A DNA stretch of 7,862 nt from Verrucomicrobiales bacterium. Its GTDB lineage: Bacteria; Verrucomicrobiota; Verrucomicrobiia; Verrucomicrobiales; DEV007. Location: positions 1 to 7,862 of the forward strand of contig JAKMGR010000254.1 in NCBI GenBank assembly GCA_022424805.1, written 5' to 3'. Positions within the stretch are counted from its first letter, which is position 1; every line of letters begins with the position of its first letter. A model generated the notes under the pieces. It worked only from the letters and a program-made list of their open reading frames with translations. It searched no databases and was not told where the DNA came from. Shown here piece after piece: positions 1-7,184 of this stretch. The position numbers and the translations under genes are program-made.

Positions 1-1
1 G

Positions 2-721
2 ATTTATGCGGCGAAAAGTTCGCGTGCTCTTCGTCGTGGACTGGCAGCGATGTCATTCATGCCTCTGTGCGCGACCCTCATTGCAATTCTCGTCGGCGTT
101 ACGGTGGCAGCTCATCTCCCCGAATCCCTTGAAGGTGCCAAGACGGATACGGCACTGACGGTGATGCTTCGGCAAGTGGCGGAGGGAGGCTGGTTTGGAA
201 CGGCGATTGTCGTGCTGATTCTCGCCGCCATTCTCGGTGCGATTATGTCGACGGGGGACTCGGCGCTTCTCTCGATTTCCAGCATGCTGACGAAGGACAT
301 ATACCAGGGCTTCGTTTCACCTGATGCATCTCAAAAGCGTCTCACCATGGTAGGGAAACTTGTTTCGATCGTGCTCGTGTTTTCCCTGACCGCTTTGACG
401 ATCTATTTGAATCAGTTGGAAGGTGAAATCACGCTGGTCCAATTGCTGGGAATGAAATTCGACATGCTGATCCAGCTGGCCCCGGCGTTCATGATCGGGA
501 TCCACTGGAAGGGAATGCGAGCCGGTCCGGTTTTTCTCGGGATGGCGGTTGGCCTCGTATTCGCTCTCTCGTTCTTCTGGGTGCCAGCAGAAGGAGCGGG
601 TGTGCTTTCCACGATCAAGAGTTCCGGATTCAATCCGGGACTATACGGATTGGTACTGAATCTCGTGATCTGCGTGGGAGGGAGTGCTTTGGCAAATCGC
701 CCGAAAAAAGTGGCAGGCTGA
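2..721 (+). CDS. Sodium:solute symporter (SSS family), C-terminal part; 5' truncated by window edge
   Basis: This is an integral inner-membrane Na+-coupled transporter; its substrate cannot be told from the sequence. The frame is open from base 2, with IYAAKSSRALRRGL leading into the first ATG at 50, so that ATG is internal and the true start lies upstream. The visible 239 residues hold about six hydrophobic segments, near residues 15-42, 63-84, 105-126, 142-163, 172-194 and 209-229. The diagnostic element is GAIMSTGDSALLSISS followed by MLTKDIY. This is the conserved SSS signature in the helix that carries the Ser/Thr ligands of the second sodium site. The protein ends in a short polar tail, RPKKVAG. 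It converges on the small minus-strand gene across a 146-base spacer. Family members often lie beside sulfatase and sugar genes in this kind of genome, so sugar or organic-acid uptake is plausible but inferred. Confidence 0.9.
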   Translation: MYAAKSSRALRRGLAAMSFMPLCATLIAILVGVTVAAHLPESLEGAKTDTALTVMLRQVAEGGWFGTAIVVLILAAILGAIMSTGDSALLSISSMLTKDIYQGFVSPDASQKRLTMVGKLVSIVLVFSLTALTIYLNQLEGEITLVQLLGMKFDMLIQLAPAFMIGIHWKGMRAGPVFLGMAVGLVFALSFFWVPAEGAGVLSTIKSSGFNPGLYGLVLNLVICVGGSALANRPKKVAG

Positions 722-782
722 ACGAGCCGGAGTCAGCATATTTTACGATTGAAAAGCTCGAATACTCACTCGTGTGCAGGAG

Positions 783-838
783 AATCGAGACGTCGTTCTT
801 CGCTTAACCCTCGCCAGGGACGCCTCACCCTACCTCTA
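783..838. repeat. Possible dispersed intergenic repeat fragment (speculative)
   Basis: The spacer between the symporter and the small minus-strand gene contains a GC-rich stretch. Read on the minus strand it includes GGTAGGGTGAGGCGTCCCTGG. It does not code in either neighbour's frame and forms only a trivial CCCT/AGGG mini-hairpin at the centre. The wording resembles short intergenic repeats I associate with Verrucomicrobiota genomes, but only one copy is in this window, so repetition cannot be shown here. No T-tract terminator is visible in the spacer. Confidence 0.2.
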
Positions 839-867
839 ACAGCTACGATTTGGGGGCAGGCTAACGG

Positions 868-1170
868 CTATTTCACAGACCGCTTGTAGTTCCCGTCCAA
901 CGTGATGCGCAGACCGATCTCGTTGCGCCCTTTTGTCTGAGCTGGAAATGGCTTGTTCCAGAGAACTTCCCAGTATGGAGGATCGCCGCTGATGCCACCT
1001 CCTTTTTTGTAATTGATCTGCTCGATGAAAACGGTTCCCTGGATGCTCCGGGACTCCAGATCGGCTTGCGCGATTTCCGCCGCCTGCTGAATCAGCATGG
1101 ACGGAGGATTGGAAAGGGCGAGGCTGAAAAAAGAAAAAAGTAGGGCGGCTGTGAGAAGAAGCGTTTTCAT
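868..1170 (-). CDS. Small secreted protein of unknown function
   Basis: This predicted 100-residue exported protein has a clear Sec signal peptide: MKT, a hydrophobic core at residues 4-17, and an ALS-N type cleavage site near residue 20. The mature part is about 80 residues. It opens with an amphipathic helix-like stretch (residues 24-40, LIQQAAEIAQADLESR). Strand-like segments follow: GTVFIEQINY, YWEVLWNKP and EIGLRITLDGNYKRSV. One helix followed by strands with a W-E-V motif and a terminal 'ITLDG-K' strand is loosely reminiscent of PepSY-like small periplasmic domains, but I do not assign it to that family. The ATG at 1170 is the only sensible start because the signal peptide begins there; no Shine-Dalgarno sequence precedes it. 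It is transcribed away from the reductase gene and shares a 124-base intergenic region with it, so coordinated control is possible. Confidence 0.7.
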   Translation of the reverse strand: MKTLLLTAALLFSFFSLALSNPPSMLIQQAAEIAQADLESRSIQGTVFIEQINYKKGGGISGDPPYWEVLWNKPFPAQTKGRNEIGLRITLDGNYKRSVK

Positions 1171-1172
1171 AT

Positions 1173-1224
1173 TGCGAAGCTAATAGGTGAAATGGACCGG
1201 GGTCAATTCTTTAGGAGCTTCGCA
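1173..1224. promoter_or_regulatory. 9-bp perfect inverted repeat in divergent intergenic region
   Basis: TGCGAAGCT at 1173-1181 is matched by its exact reverse complement AGCTTCGCA at 1216-1224, separated by 34 bases. The repeat begins three bases from the start codon of the minus-strand gene and spans most of the intergenic space towards the reductase. The spacing is too long for a simple tight hairpin but suits two operator half-sites or a stem enclosing a small structured loop; the loop itself contains GACCGGGGTC, a 4-bp stem. Function is inferred from position only. Confidence 0.4.
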
Positions 1225-1243
1225 TCTCTCTGGAAGTAGCCTC

Positions 1244-1265
1244 ATCGCAAAGCCGGACTTGCGAT
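1244..1265. promoter_or_regulatory. 7-bp perfect inverted repeat (candidate operator) upstream of the reductase
   Basis: ATCGCAA at 1244-1250 and TTGCGAT at 1259-1265 form a perfect inverted repeat with an 8-base spacer (AGCCGGAC). It sits 17-29 bases before the two candidate starts of the aldo/keto reductase. The same core, TTGCGA, occurs again at 1172-1177 next to the start of the divergent gene. A dyad of this size is typical of a dimeric helix-turn-helix regulator site, or of a short hairpin in the mRNA leader. Which of these applies cannot be told from one sequence. Confidence 0.4.
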
Positions 1266-1294
1266 ATGTCTTCCGTCCCGCTATGCCTTTCCTC

Positions 1295-2281
1295 ATGAGC
1301 GATTCTCTTTCCCATTTTGCGCTGAAAAGCGGTGACCAGTTTCCTTCGATCGGATTGGGCACCTGGAAAATTCCTGATGAAGTCCTTCCTACATTGATCC
1401 CTGAGGCGGTCTCACTTGGCTACAGCCACTTTGATTGCGCCTGTGACTACGGCAACGAAGTTGCGGTGGGAGAAGGATTGAAAAGTGCGATCGCGAATGG
1501 CACTTCGCGTGACGATCTCTGGATCACTTCGAAGCTCTGGAATACCTTTCATCATCCAGATCACGTCCGCGCTGCCTGCGAGAGATCGCTTTCCGATCTT
1601 GGTCTCGATCAACTCGATCTCTACCTGATCCACTTTCCCGTTACACTGGCCTATGTCCCTTTTAAAGAGCGCTATCCTCCGGGTTGGTTTTTCGACGAAG
1701 AGGCCGAGAACCCTGCGATGAAGCATGTGAAAGTTCCTTACTCCGATACGTGGGGGGCGATGGAAGAACTCGTGGATGCCGGGCTCGTGAAAAACATTGG
1801 AGTCTGCAACCTGGGCACTGCGATGATTCGGGACTTGCTCTCCTACGCGCGGATTCATCCGGTGGTGAATCAGGTCGAGATGCATCCTTACCTGACCCAG
1901 CAGAACCTGTTGCGCTTTTGTCAGGAAAACGAAATCGTGACGACAGCCTTTTCTCCTTTTGGAGCAAGTTCCTACGTTCCGCTTTCCATGGCGGAGGACA
2001 GCGAACGCCTTTTTGACGATCCTGATATTCAGAAAATCGCGGAAGGATATGGAAAAACGGTCGGCCAAATTGCACTTCGGTGGGCAGTCCAGCGCGGGAC
2101 TGTTGCGATTCCAAAAACGCAGACGGCAGCGCACTTGAAAGAGAATATCGAGATCTTCGATTTCGAGTTGTCTTACAGCGATATGCTCGCGATTGATTCG
2201 ATGAATCGTGATCGCCGCTTCAACGATCCTGCCGAGTTCGGAGAGGCTGCTTTTAATACCTTTTATCCGATCTTTGACTGA
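1295..2281 (+). CDS. Aldo/keto reductase, xylose reductase-like (aldose reductase type)
   Basis: This cytoplasmic NAD(P)H-dependent reductase of the aldo/keto reductase superfamily would reduce an aldehyde or open-chain aldose to the alcohol. In the 328-residue protein the catalytic tetrad is Asp47, Tyr52 (HFDCACDYGN), Lys80 (ITSKLWN) and His113 (YLIHFP). The loop after His113, VPFKERYPPGW, and the C-terminal RFNDPAEF closely match yeast xylose reductases (FP...VP.EE.YPPG; RFNDPWDW), so an aldose, perhaps a pentose, is the likely substrate. The cofactor segment IPKTQTAAHLKEN (Lys274, Thr275, Gln276, His280) departs from the usual IPKSN....R pattern. I chose ATG 1295 because MSDSLSHFALKSG gives the family's normal N-terminus; ATG 1283 (four residues longer) is possible. 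The frame stays open back to 1187, but that would add 36 atypical residues. The sulfatase gene begins 13 bases after the stop, implying co-transcription. Confidence 0.92.
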   Translation: MSDSLSHFALKSGDQFPSIGLGTWKIPDEVLPTLIPEAVSLGYSHFDCACDYGNEVAVGEGLKSAIANGTSRDDLWITSKLWNTFHHPDHVRAACERSLSDLGLDQLDLYLIHFPVTLAYVPFKERYPPGWFFDEEAENPAMKHVKVPYSDTWGAMEELVDAGLVKNIGVCNLGTAMIRDLLSYARIHPVVNQVEMHPYLTQQNLLRFCQENEIVTTAFSPFGASSYVPLSMAEDSERLFDDPDIQKIAEGYGKTVGQIALRWAVQRGTVAIPKTQTAAHLKENIEIFDFELSYSDMLAIDSMNRDRRFNDPAEFGEAAFNTFYPIFD

Positions 2282-2294
2282 TCCGATTCTGGCA

Positions 2295-4397
2295 ATGCGT
2301 GCTGCTATCTTCCTTTTTTCTCTCCTCGTGGCTTCGAGTTTTGCTGTAGAGAAGCCCAACGTCATTTTCATGATGGCGGACGACATGGGAATGGGCGACA
2401 CGAGCGCTTATCAGGATTTCACCGGCAATGCCGACGATGTACAGGTTCATACGCCGAACATGGAACGTCTTGCGCGGATGGGGGTTCGTTACACCGATGC
2501 ACATACGCCTTCTTCGCGTTGTTCGCCCACTCGATATGGATTGCTTACGGGGCGCTACCCCTGGCGAAACCGGCTCAAGTACTGGGTTCTTTTCGGAAGT
2601 CAGGGTGATCCCATGATCGAGCGTGATCGGCCTACGCTAGCTACGATGTTTCGCAGCGAGGGATATGGGACTGCCGTCGTTGGGAAATGGCACGTCGGCT
2701 TGCGCTACAAGAGGGCAGATGGGACGCCTGCTGCCGGATGGGAGGATGCTGACCTGACAAAACCACTTTTCGATGGACCTGAGGATCATGGCTTCGATTT
2801 CGTTCGAGTCACTTCCCGTTCCCATGGGACATCCGGGCCTGATGCGAGCGGAGCGGGGAAGGGGAAGAGAAAAAACGGACCAGAACAGTCCGTTGGACCC
2901 GGGCATATCCACGGGAGCGATTTGGTGAGTGCGACCAGCAATGGCAAAGAACTCATTTCCGAGGGAGAAAATGCCTACGTGCTCACGAAGTTGGGTGGGC
3001 GCCATTCAGATCTCGCGATCAGCTATCTTGATTCGCATCTCGATGGCGGGGAGAATGCCGAAAAGCCGTTCTTTCTCTACTACCCATCTCCCTCGAATCA
3101 TTCGCCCTACACGCCTGACGAGAAAATTGGAGAAAAGCCGAGTCGCGGAGCTTCGCGGACGAAAGCGGGCGATCCCATGGATCTGCGCCATGATTTTATT
3201 TATGAAAATGACCTTATCCTCGGCCGCTTTCTGGATTGGTTGGAGAAGAATGATGACCCGAGAAATCCAGGTAAGAAGCTGATCGATACCACAGTGGTCG
3301 TTTTTACTTCAGACAACGGAGCCGAGAAGAACAGCGACATCGCCTCGGGACCTTTTCGCAGTCACAAGGGCTCTGCCTACGAGGGCGGCCATAGAGTTCC
3401 ATTTCTGGTAGCTGGTTCAGGTGTCGGGATCGGCGATGGCAATACAGATACCGGAGGGCGGACGGATCCGGGTCTGCTTTGTCTTACCGATATGTTCGCG
3501 ACTTTTGCGGAATTGATCGGAACGGAATTGCCCGATTCGCTCGCAGGGGAAAAAGGAGCGGAAGACAGCTTCAGTGTTCTGTCAGCGTGGCAGGGAGAAG
3601 CGATCAAGCGTCGTCCGCCCGTTTTTGCACATGATCACAAAGAGGCAAAAGGCGATCCGGCTGTCGCCGCTTTTCGCATGGATGATCCGATTGTAGAAGG
3701 AGAAGTGATTGCGGGGAAATGGAAACTCTTTTTCGATGCCTCTCTTCTTCGTCGAGGCGAGGCCACCCCGATTGAGTTCTATAATCTGGCGAAGGATCCG
3801 AAAGAGGAAACGAACCTTATTTCAGAGCCGGACCTCGAGCCTCTCGTGCAATTCCTGACACGAGGTGCTTTACACCATCGCAACATCGGGGGACATCGTT
3901 TGGCTGCAGTCCGGTGGGGAAAGAGGGAGCAGTTTGATTTCTCAGCACAGGAGGACGAGCAGCCTCAAGGTTCCATTGAGAAGTCCGTCGTCATGGCGGA
4001 ACTGGAAACGGTGACCGCGATTGTCGAATTGTCGGGTGGCCAGCCGCATTTTAATCCGCGTGGAATGGGTATCTCGACCGGTAGGACTCGCCAAGTCGAT
4101 GACGGCGAAACACTGACCCTGACATTTGATCAGGATGTCGCCGTCCAACATCTCGAGCTTGTCGCTGGAAACGGACAGTGCGGCGGGTTCTATCAGGTGG
4201 GAGACAATGCACCGAACGCGATCTACTGCATCGATGGGGATATCGACGACAAGGATCAGTCCGGTGTCCTCAGCGATATCGGCGTGGTGAAAAAAGGCGA
4301 GAAGCTTGTCCTAAGCAGTGCGTCACACTTCATATCGGAAACGCCCGGGCGCTGGCGGCTGAAAAGGATTTCGCTACAGCCTCTCGCGCGAGATTAG
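2295..4397 (+). CDS. Secreted sulfatase (type I, formylglycine-dependent) with C-terminal beta-rich extension
   Basis: This exported enzyme hydrolyses sulfate esters, probably on a glycan. The protein has 700 residues. A signal peptide covers residues 1-17 (cleavage near SSFA-VEKP), and the catalytic alkaline-phosphatase-like domain spans about residues 19-530. Metal ligands Asp29-Asp30 lie in MMADDMG. The maturation motif CSPTR begins at Cys76, which a formylglycine-generating enzyme would convert, with Arg80. Further active-site residues are Lys131/His133 in GKWHVG, His269 in SNHSPYTP, Asp340-Asn341 in TSDNG, and Lys358 in SHKG. A Gly/Lys-rich insert lies at residues 178-200. Residues from about 535 to 700 form an additional beta-rich domain with two cysteines (629, 645), beyond the usual sulfatase length of about 450-550. 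The ATG at 2295 begins the signal peptide; the frame is open upstream to 2208 but overlaps the reductase. It lies 13 bases after the reductase stop. The sulfated substrate cannot be deduced. Confidence 0.93.
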   Translation: MRAAIFLFSLLVASSFAVEKPNVIFMMADDMGMGDTSAYQDFTGNADDVQVHTPNMERLARMGVRYTDAHTPSSRCSPTRYGLLTGRYPWRNRLKYWVLFGSQGDPMIERDRPTLATMFRSEGYGTAVVGKWHVGLRYKRADGTPAAGWEDADLTKPLFDGPEDHGFDFVRVTSRSHGTSGPDASGAGKGKRKNGPEQSVGPGHIHGSDLVSATSNGKELISEGENAYVLTKLGGRHSDLAISYLDSHLDGGENAEKPFFLYYPSPSNHSPYTPDEKIGEKPSRGASRTKAGDPMDLRHDFIYENDLILGRFLDWLEKNDDPRNPGKKLIDTTVVVFTSDNGAEKNSDIASGPFRSHKGSAYEGGHRVPFLVAGSGVGIGDGNTDTGGRTDPGLLCLTDMFATFAELIGTELPDSLAGEKGAEDSFSVLSAWQGEAIKRRPPVFAHDHKEAKGDPAVAAFRMDDPIVEGEVIAGKWKLFFDASLLRRGEATPIEFYNLAKDPKEETNLISEPDLEPLVQFLTRGALHHRNIGGHRLAAVRWGKREQFDFSAQEDEQPQGSIEKSVVMAELETVTAIVELSGGQPHFNPRGMGISTGRTRQVDDGETLTLTFDQDVAVQHLELVAGNGQCGGFYQVGDNAPNAIYCIDGDIDDKDQSGVLSDIGVVKKGEKLVLSSASHFISETPGRWRLKRISLQPLARD

Positions 4398-4699
4398 ACC
4401 TAATTCAGCGCAGCGAGCAGAGCACGCTTGGCTCGGAGCTGGCTGTCAAATCTTCGGATGTTATTTACCCTCATGCGATTACGGGGAGTCTTCGCTCGTT
4501 TGAGTTTCTTTTTCTCCTTTTTGATTTTCCTGAGGAGAGCTGTGATCAGGTTATCTGGGGATCGTTCGACGTGGATGGTGCCGAAGTGATTTTTCCAAAT
4601 GTGAAGGTCGAAAAAGGGAAGTCGGAGGTCGCTCTCGAAGTGAGTGGAAAGCTGAATCGAGACTCCGCTCCTCGCTTTGTTACATTCGAAAAAAAGTAA
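4398..4699 (+). pseudogene. Start-less coding-like frame after the sulfatase (possible gene remnant)
   Basis: In the reading frame starting at 4400, codons run without a stop to TAA at 4697-4699. They encode about 99 residues that look protein-like, including VIWGSFDVDGAEVIFP, VEKGKSEVALEVSG and a C-terminal PRFVTFEKK. This would suit alternating beta strands. There is no ATG, GTG or TTG at a sensible place within the segment. The only upstream ATG in frame (4178) lies deep inside the sulfatase and reads an Arg-rich, non-protein-like sequence there. Possible readings are the 3' end of a gene that lost its start, a C-terminal part of the sulfatase displaced by a frameshift near 4390, or chance. 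The sulfatase's own ending (WRLKRISLQPL) looks complete, which argues mildly against the frameshift. I do not recognise the family. Confidence 0.35.
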
Positions 4700-4727
4700 T
4701 AAGATCTGCGTAGCGGCATTCTCGAAA

Positions 4728-4758
4728 GCAAGCGACGGTCGGCCTTTTACGTCGTTGC
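4728..4758. other. Imperfect hairpin before the cytochrome-like gene
   Basis: GCAAGCGACG (4728-4737) can pair with CGTCGTTGC (4750-4758) as nine base pairs with one bulged G and a 12-base loop (GTCGGCCTTTTA). It falls between the start-less frame and the gene at 4802. No T-run follows it, so it does not meet the usual criteria for a rho-independent terminator. It may be a weak terminator, a leader structure or chance. Confidence 0.25.
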
Positions 4759-4801
4759 GTGCGATGATTTGCCAGAGCTCTGACGTAACCTTTCCCAGAC
4801 A

Positions 4802-7174
4802 ATGAATTGTTTATTCTCCAGACATTTCCTTTTTACAACCGCGCTTTTTGCGGTCTCGCTCCCCTCGCTTGTGGCTGATGAAAAGGCTTTCGACGAAATC
4901 GAGCCGATCTTGATGGATTTCTGTTACGATTGCCACGGTGATGGCATGGATAAGGGCGACTTCGCAATGGATGAATACGATTCCATTGCCAAGCACCTGC
5001 AGAATTTCGACGTCTGGTTTGAGTCGTGGAAAAATGTGCGTAGCAACCTGATGCCTCCGGCGGACAAAAAGCAGCTGAGTGATGGCCAGCGGGGCAAGGT
5101 GCTCGCCTTTATTGAAAGCAAGGTTTTCAAAATCGATCACGAAAACCCGGATCCCGGACGAGTCACGATTCGGCGTTTTAATAGGGAGGAGTATCGCTAC
5201 ACGATCAAAGATTTGCTGAATATTGATTTCGGGGTCGAAGATATTCTTCCTGCCGATGACACGGGCTACGGCTTTGATACGATTGGAGATGTGCTCAGTA
5301 TTTCCCCCTTATTGATGGAGAAATATCTCGAAGCAGCCGAGCAGGTGGTGAAAAAAGCCGTGCCGACCGATGGGCCGGAGATTCAGGAATGGTGGTTGAA
5401 CAAAGACGACTTTCGGGATGATCGCAGTGAAAGCTGGTCGGTCGAGTGGCTTCCCTTCAGTCATGCTAGAAAGATGGAAGGTAATCCGTGGATCAACTTC
5501 GATGGAGAATACGAGATTATCCTCGACTTTCGAATCAGCGGTTCCGAAGAAGCCAGCTCTCACAGTGGCACGCTGAAGGTGGGTCTGGGGGACAAAGAAC
5601 TTACTTCACGCAAATTGGGCTGGGATAACTCCCGCAGCTTGAGTCTGAAGACAAAAACGACGATGAAGAAAGGGCGTGACCAGACTTTATGGATCGCAAC
5701 GGAAGAAGGCGAAAAGCCAAACGAAGGAGAAAAAGAACTCGCTGTGGTTGTCGACAGCATTCGAATTCGCGGACCGCTCGATGGAAGCCAGAAAGACTAC
5801 CCATGGCATATGCGATATCTCTTTTCCGAAGGGCCTCCGTCTACTGATGAAAAAGCCCGCGATTCCTATCGCGAGAAAATCCTTCGACGCTTCGCTACCC
5901 GGGCTTTCCGGCGTCCAGTCGATGACAGGACTTTGCAGCGACTTGTCGCCATTGCCCGCCAAGTGGATATGCAGGCAGGCAACAGTTTCGAAGATGGAAT
6001 TGCTCGGGCGATCACCGCGATTCTCGTAAGCCCGCGCTTTCTGATGCGGGCCGAAATTCAGCCCGAGCCGGACAATCCTGGCAAGGTAGTCCCGATCGAT
6101 GAATACGCGCTCGCGTCTCGTCTCTCTTACTTTCTCTGGAGTTCCACGCCGGATGAGGAACTGATGCGTCTCGCCGGGGAAGGTAAACTCCGGGCAAGTT
6201 GGCGCGACCAGATCAACCGCATGCTGAAGGATGATAAATCAGACCGGTTCATTCGTAATTTTGTGGGTCAGTGGCTTATGGCGCGGGATGTTCAAACCAT
6301 GCACATCGACGAGCGTCGCGTTCTGAATATTAGGGACCTGGGTCAGGCACGCCGGACGTTCAGTGGACAATTGCGGGAATCAATGCGGAAAGAGAGCGAA
6401 GAGTTCTTTGCTCATGTGCTCCGCGAGAATCGACCTGCGACCGAGTTGCTGACAGCTCGCTACACCTATCTCAACGAGCCCTTGGCGGAGTGGTATGGCG
6501 TCGAGGGCGTGAAAGGAAAAAACATGAGAAAGGTCGACCTTCCGAAGGATTCGAAGCGCGGAGGAATTCTTTCCCAGGCGACCTTTCATGTTGTTACTTC
6601 CAACCCAACGAGGACTTCGCCCGTGAAACGAGGGCTCTTTGTGCTCGAGAACTTCCTGGCGACTCCGCCTCCTCCAGCCGTTCCTGATGTGCCCCCACTC
6701 GAGGAAACGGCCAAGGGGGATAAGAAGAACCTTCCGCTCCGTGAATTGCTGGCACTTCACTCGGAAGAAAAAATGTGCGCCTCCTGCCACGCCCGGATGG
6801 ACCCGATCGGGTTGGCTTTGGAAAATTACAATCCGGTCGGACTGTGGCGTGATACCTACAATGGGCAGCCGATCGATGGGAGCGGAAAGCTCATGACTGG
6901 CGAGCAGTTTGGGAATGCCAAGGAACTCAGCAAGATTCTGGCGACAGCCCGCTATCGTGATTTTCATCGCGCCCTCGCCGAGAAGCTTCTTACCTTTTCC
7001 GTCGGGCGAGGAATCGAATACTACGACGCACCGACCATCGATAAAATTGTGAGCGATACCGAGAATCGTGGTGCGACCTTGAAAGAAATTCTCTATGGCG
7101 TTTTAGAGAGTGCTCCTTTCCAGAAACGTCGCGGTGACGGAGATATGTTTGCCACTACCCCGGGTGGGCACTGA
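4802..7174 (+). CDS. Planctomycete-type cytochrome c protein with DUF1587/DUF1595/DUF1592/DUF1588/DUF1585 domains
   Basis: This 790-residue exported protein has no established biochemical role; redox activity outside the cytoplasm is suggested by its heme motifs. A signal peptide covers residues 1-25 (LVADEKAF region). Domain order, by family knowledge: a PSCyt1-like module with CYDCH (Cys41, Cys44, His45) and a possible axial Met84 in NLMPP; DUF1587 at about 120-185 (TIRRFNREEY); a beta-rich insert at about 226-325 resembling the Ca-dependent xylan-binding-like module often found here; DUF1595 at about 353-415 (RRFATRAFRRPV); DUF1592 at about 430-560; DUF1588 at about 585-685 with the second heme motif CASCH (Cys659, Cys662, His663); and DUF1585 at about 708-775 (FHRALAEKLLTFSVGRG). 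The length is normal for the family. ATG 4802 is chosen because the signal peptide follows directly. The gene lies between two sulfatases, and the usual DUF1552 partner is not the next gene. Confidence 0.93.
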   Translation: MNCLFSRHFLFTTALFAVSLPSLVADEKAFDEIEPILMDFCYDCHGDGMDKGDFAMDEYDSIAKHLQNFDVWFESWKNVRSNLMPPADKKQLSDGQRGKVLAFIESKVFKIDHENPDPGRVTIRRFNREEYRYTIKDLLNIDFGVEDILPADDTGYGFDTIGDVLSISPLLMEKYLEAAEQVVKKAVPTDGPEIQEWWLNKDDFRDDRSESWSVEWLPFSHARKMEGNPWINFDGEYEIILDFRISGSEEASSHSGTLKVGLGDKELTSRKLGWDNSRSLSLKTKTTMKKGRDQTLWIATEEGEKPNEGEKELAVVVDSIRIRGPLDGSQKDYPWHMRYLFSEGPPSTDEKARDSYREKILRRFATRAFRRPVDDRTLQRLVAIARQVDMQAGNSFEDGIARAITAILVSPRFLMRAEIQPEPDNPGKVVPIDEYALASRLSYFLWSSTPDEELMRLAGEGKLRASWRDQINRMLKDDKSDRFIRNFVGQWLMARDVQTMHIDERRVLNIRDLGQARRTFSGQLRESMRKESEEFFAHVLRENRPATELLTARYTYLNEPLAEWYGVEGVKGKNMRKVDLPKDSKRGGILSQATFHVVTSNPTRTSPVKRGLFVLENFLATPPPPAVPDVPPLEETAKGDKKNLPLRELLALHSEEKMCASCHARMDPIGLALENYNPVGLWRDTYNGQPIDGSGKLMTGEQFGNAKELSKILATARYRDFHRALAEKLLTFSVGRGIEYYDAPTIDKIVSDTENRGATLKEILYGVLESAPFQKRRGDGDMFATTPGGH

Positions 7175-7184
7175 TGAGAATGTA

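Noticed and set aside
722..867. Bidirectional terminator between the convergent symporter and small-protein genes
   Set aside because: I looked for a GC-rich stem with T-runs on either side and found only 4-bp stems without a T-tract.
1187..1294. Upstream extension of the aldo/keto reductase to the first ATG at 1187
   Set aside because: The extra 36 residues have no counterpart in the family, and the DNA there carries the inverted repeats of the control region.
2208..2294. Upstream extension of the first sulfatase to the ATG at 2208
   Set aside because: It would overlap the reductase and bury the obvious signal peptide that begins at 2295.
1412..2401. Long minus-strand open frame (329 codons) opposite the aldo/keto reductase
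   Set aside because: It is antisense to a gene with a full catalytic tetrad. Its translation is Arg/Ile-rich with no domain, and it arises from codon bias of the real gene.
6380..6967. Minus-strand open frame of 195 codons opposite the cytochrome-like gene
   Set aside because: It lies wholly within a well-supported gene containing the DUF1588 region and the second heme motif; its translation has no recognisable features.
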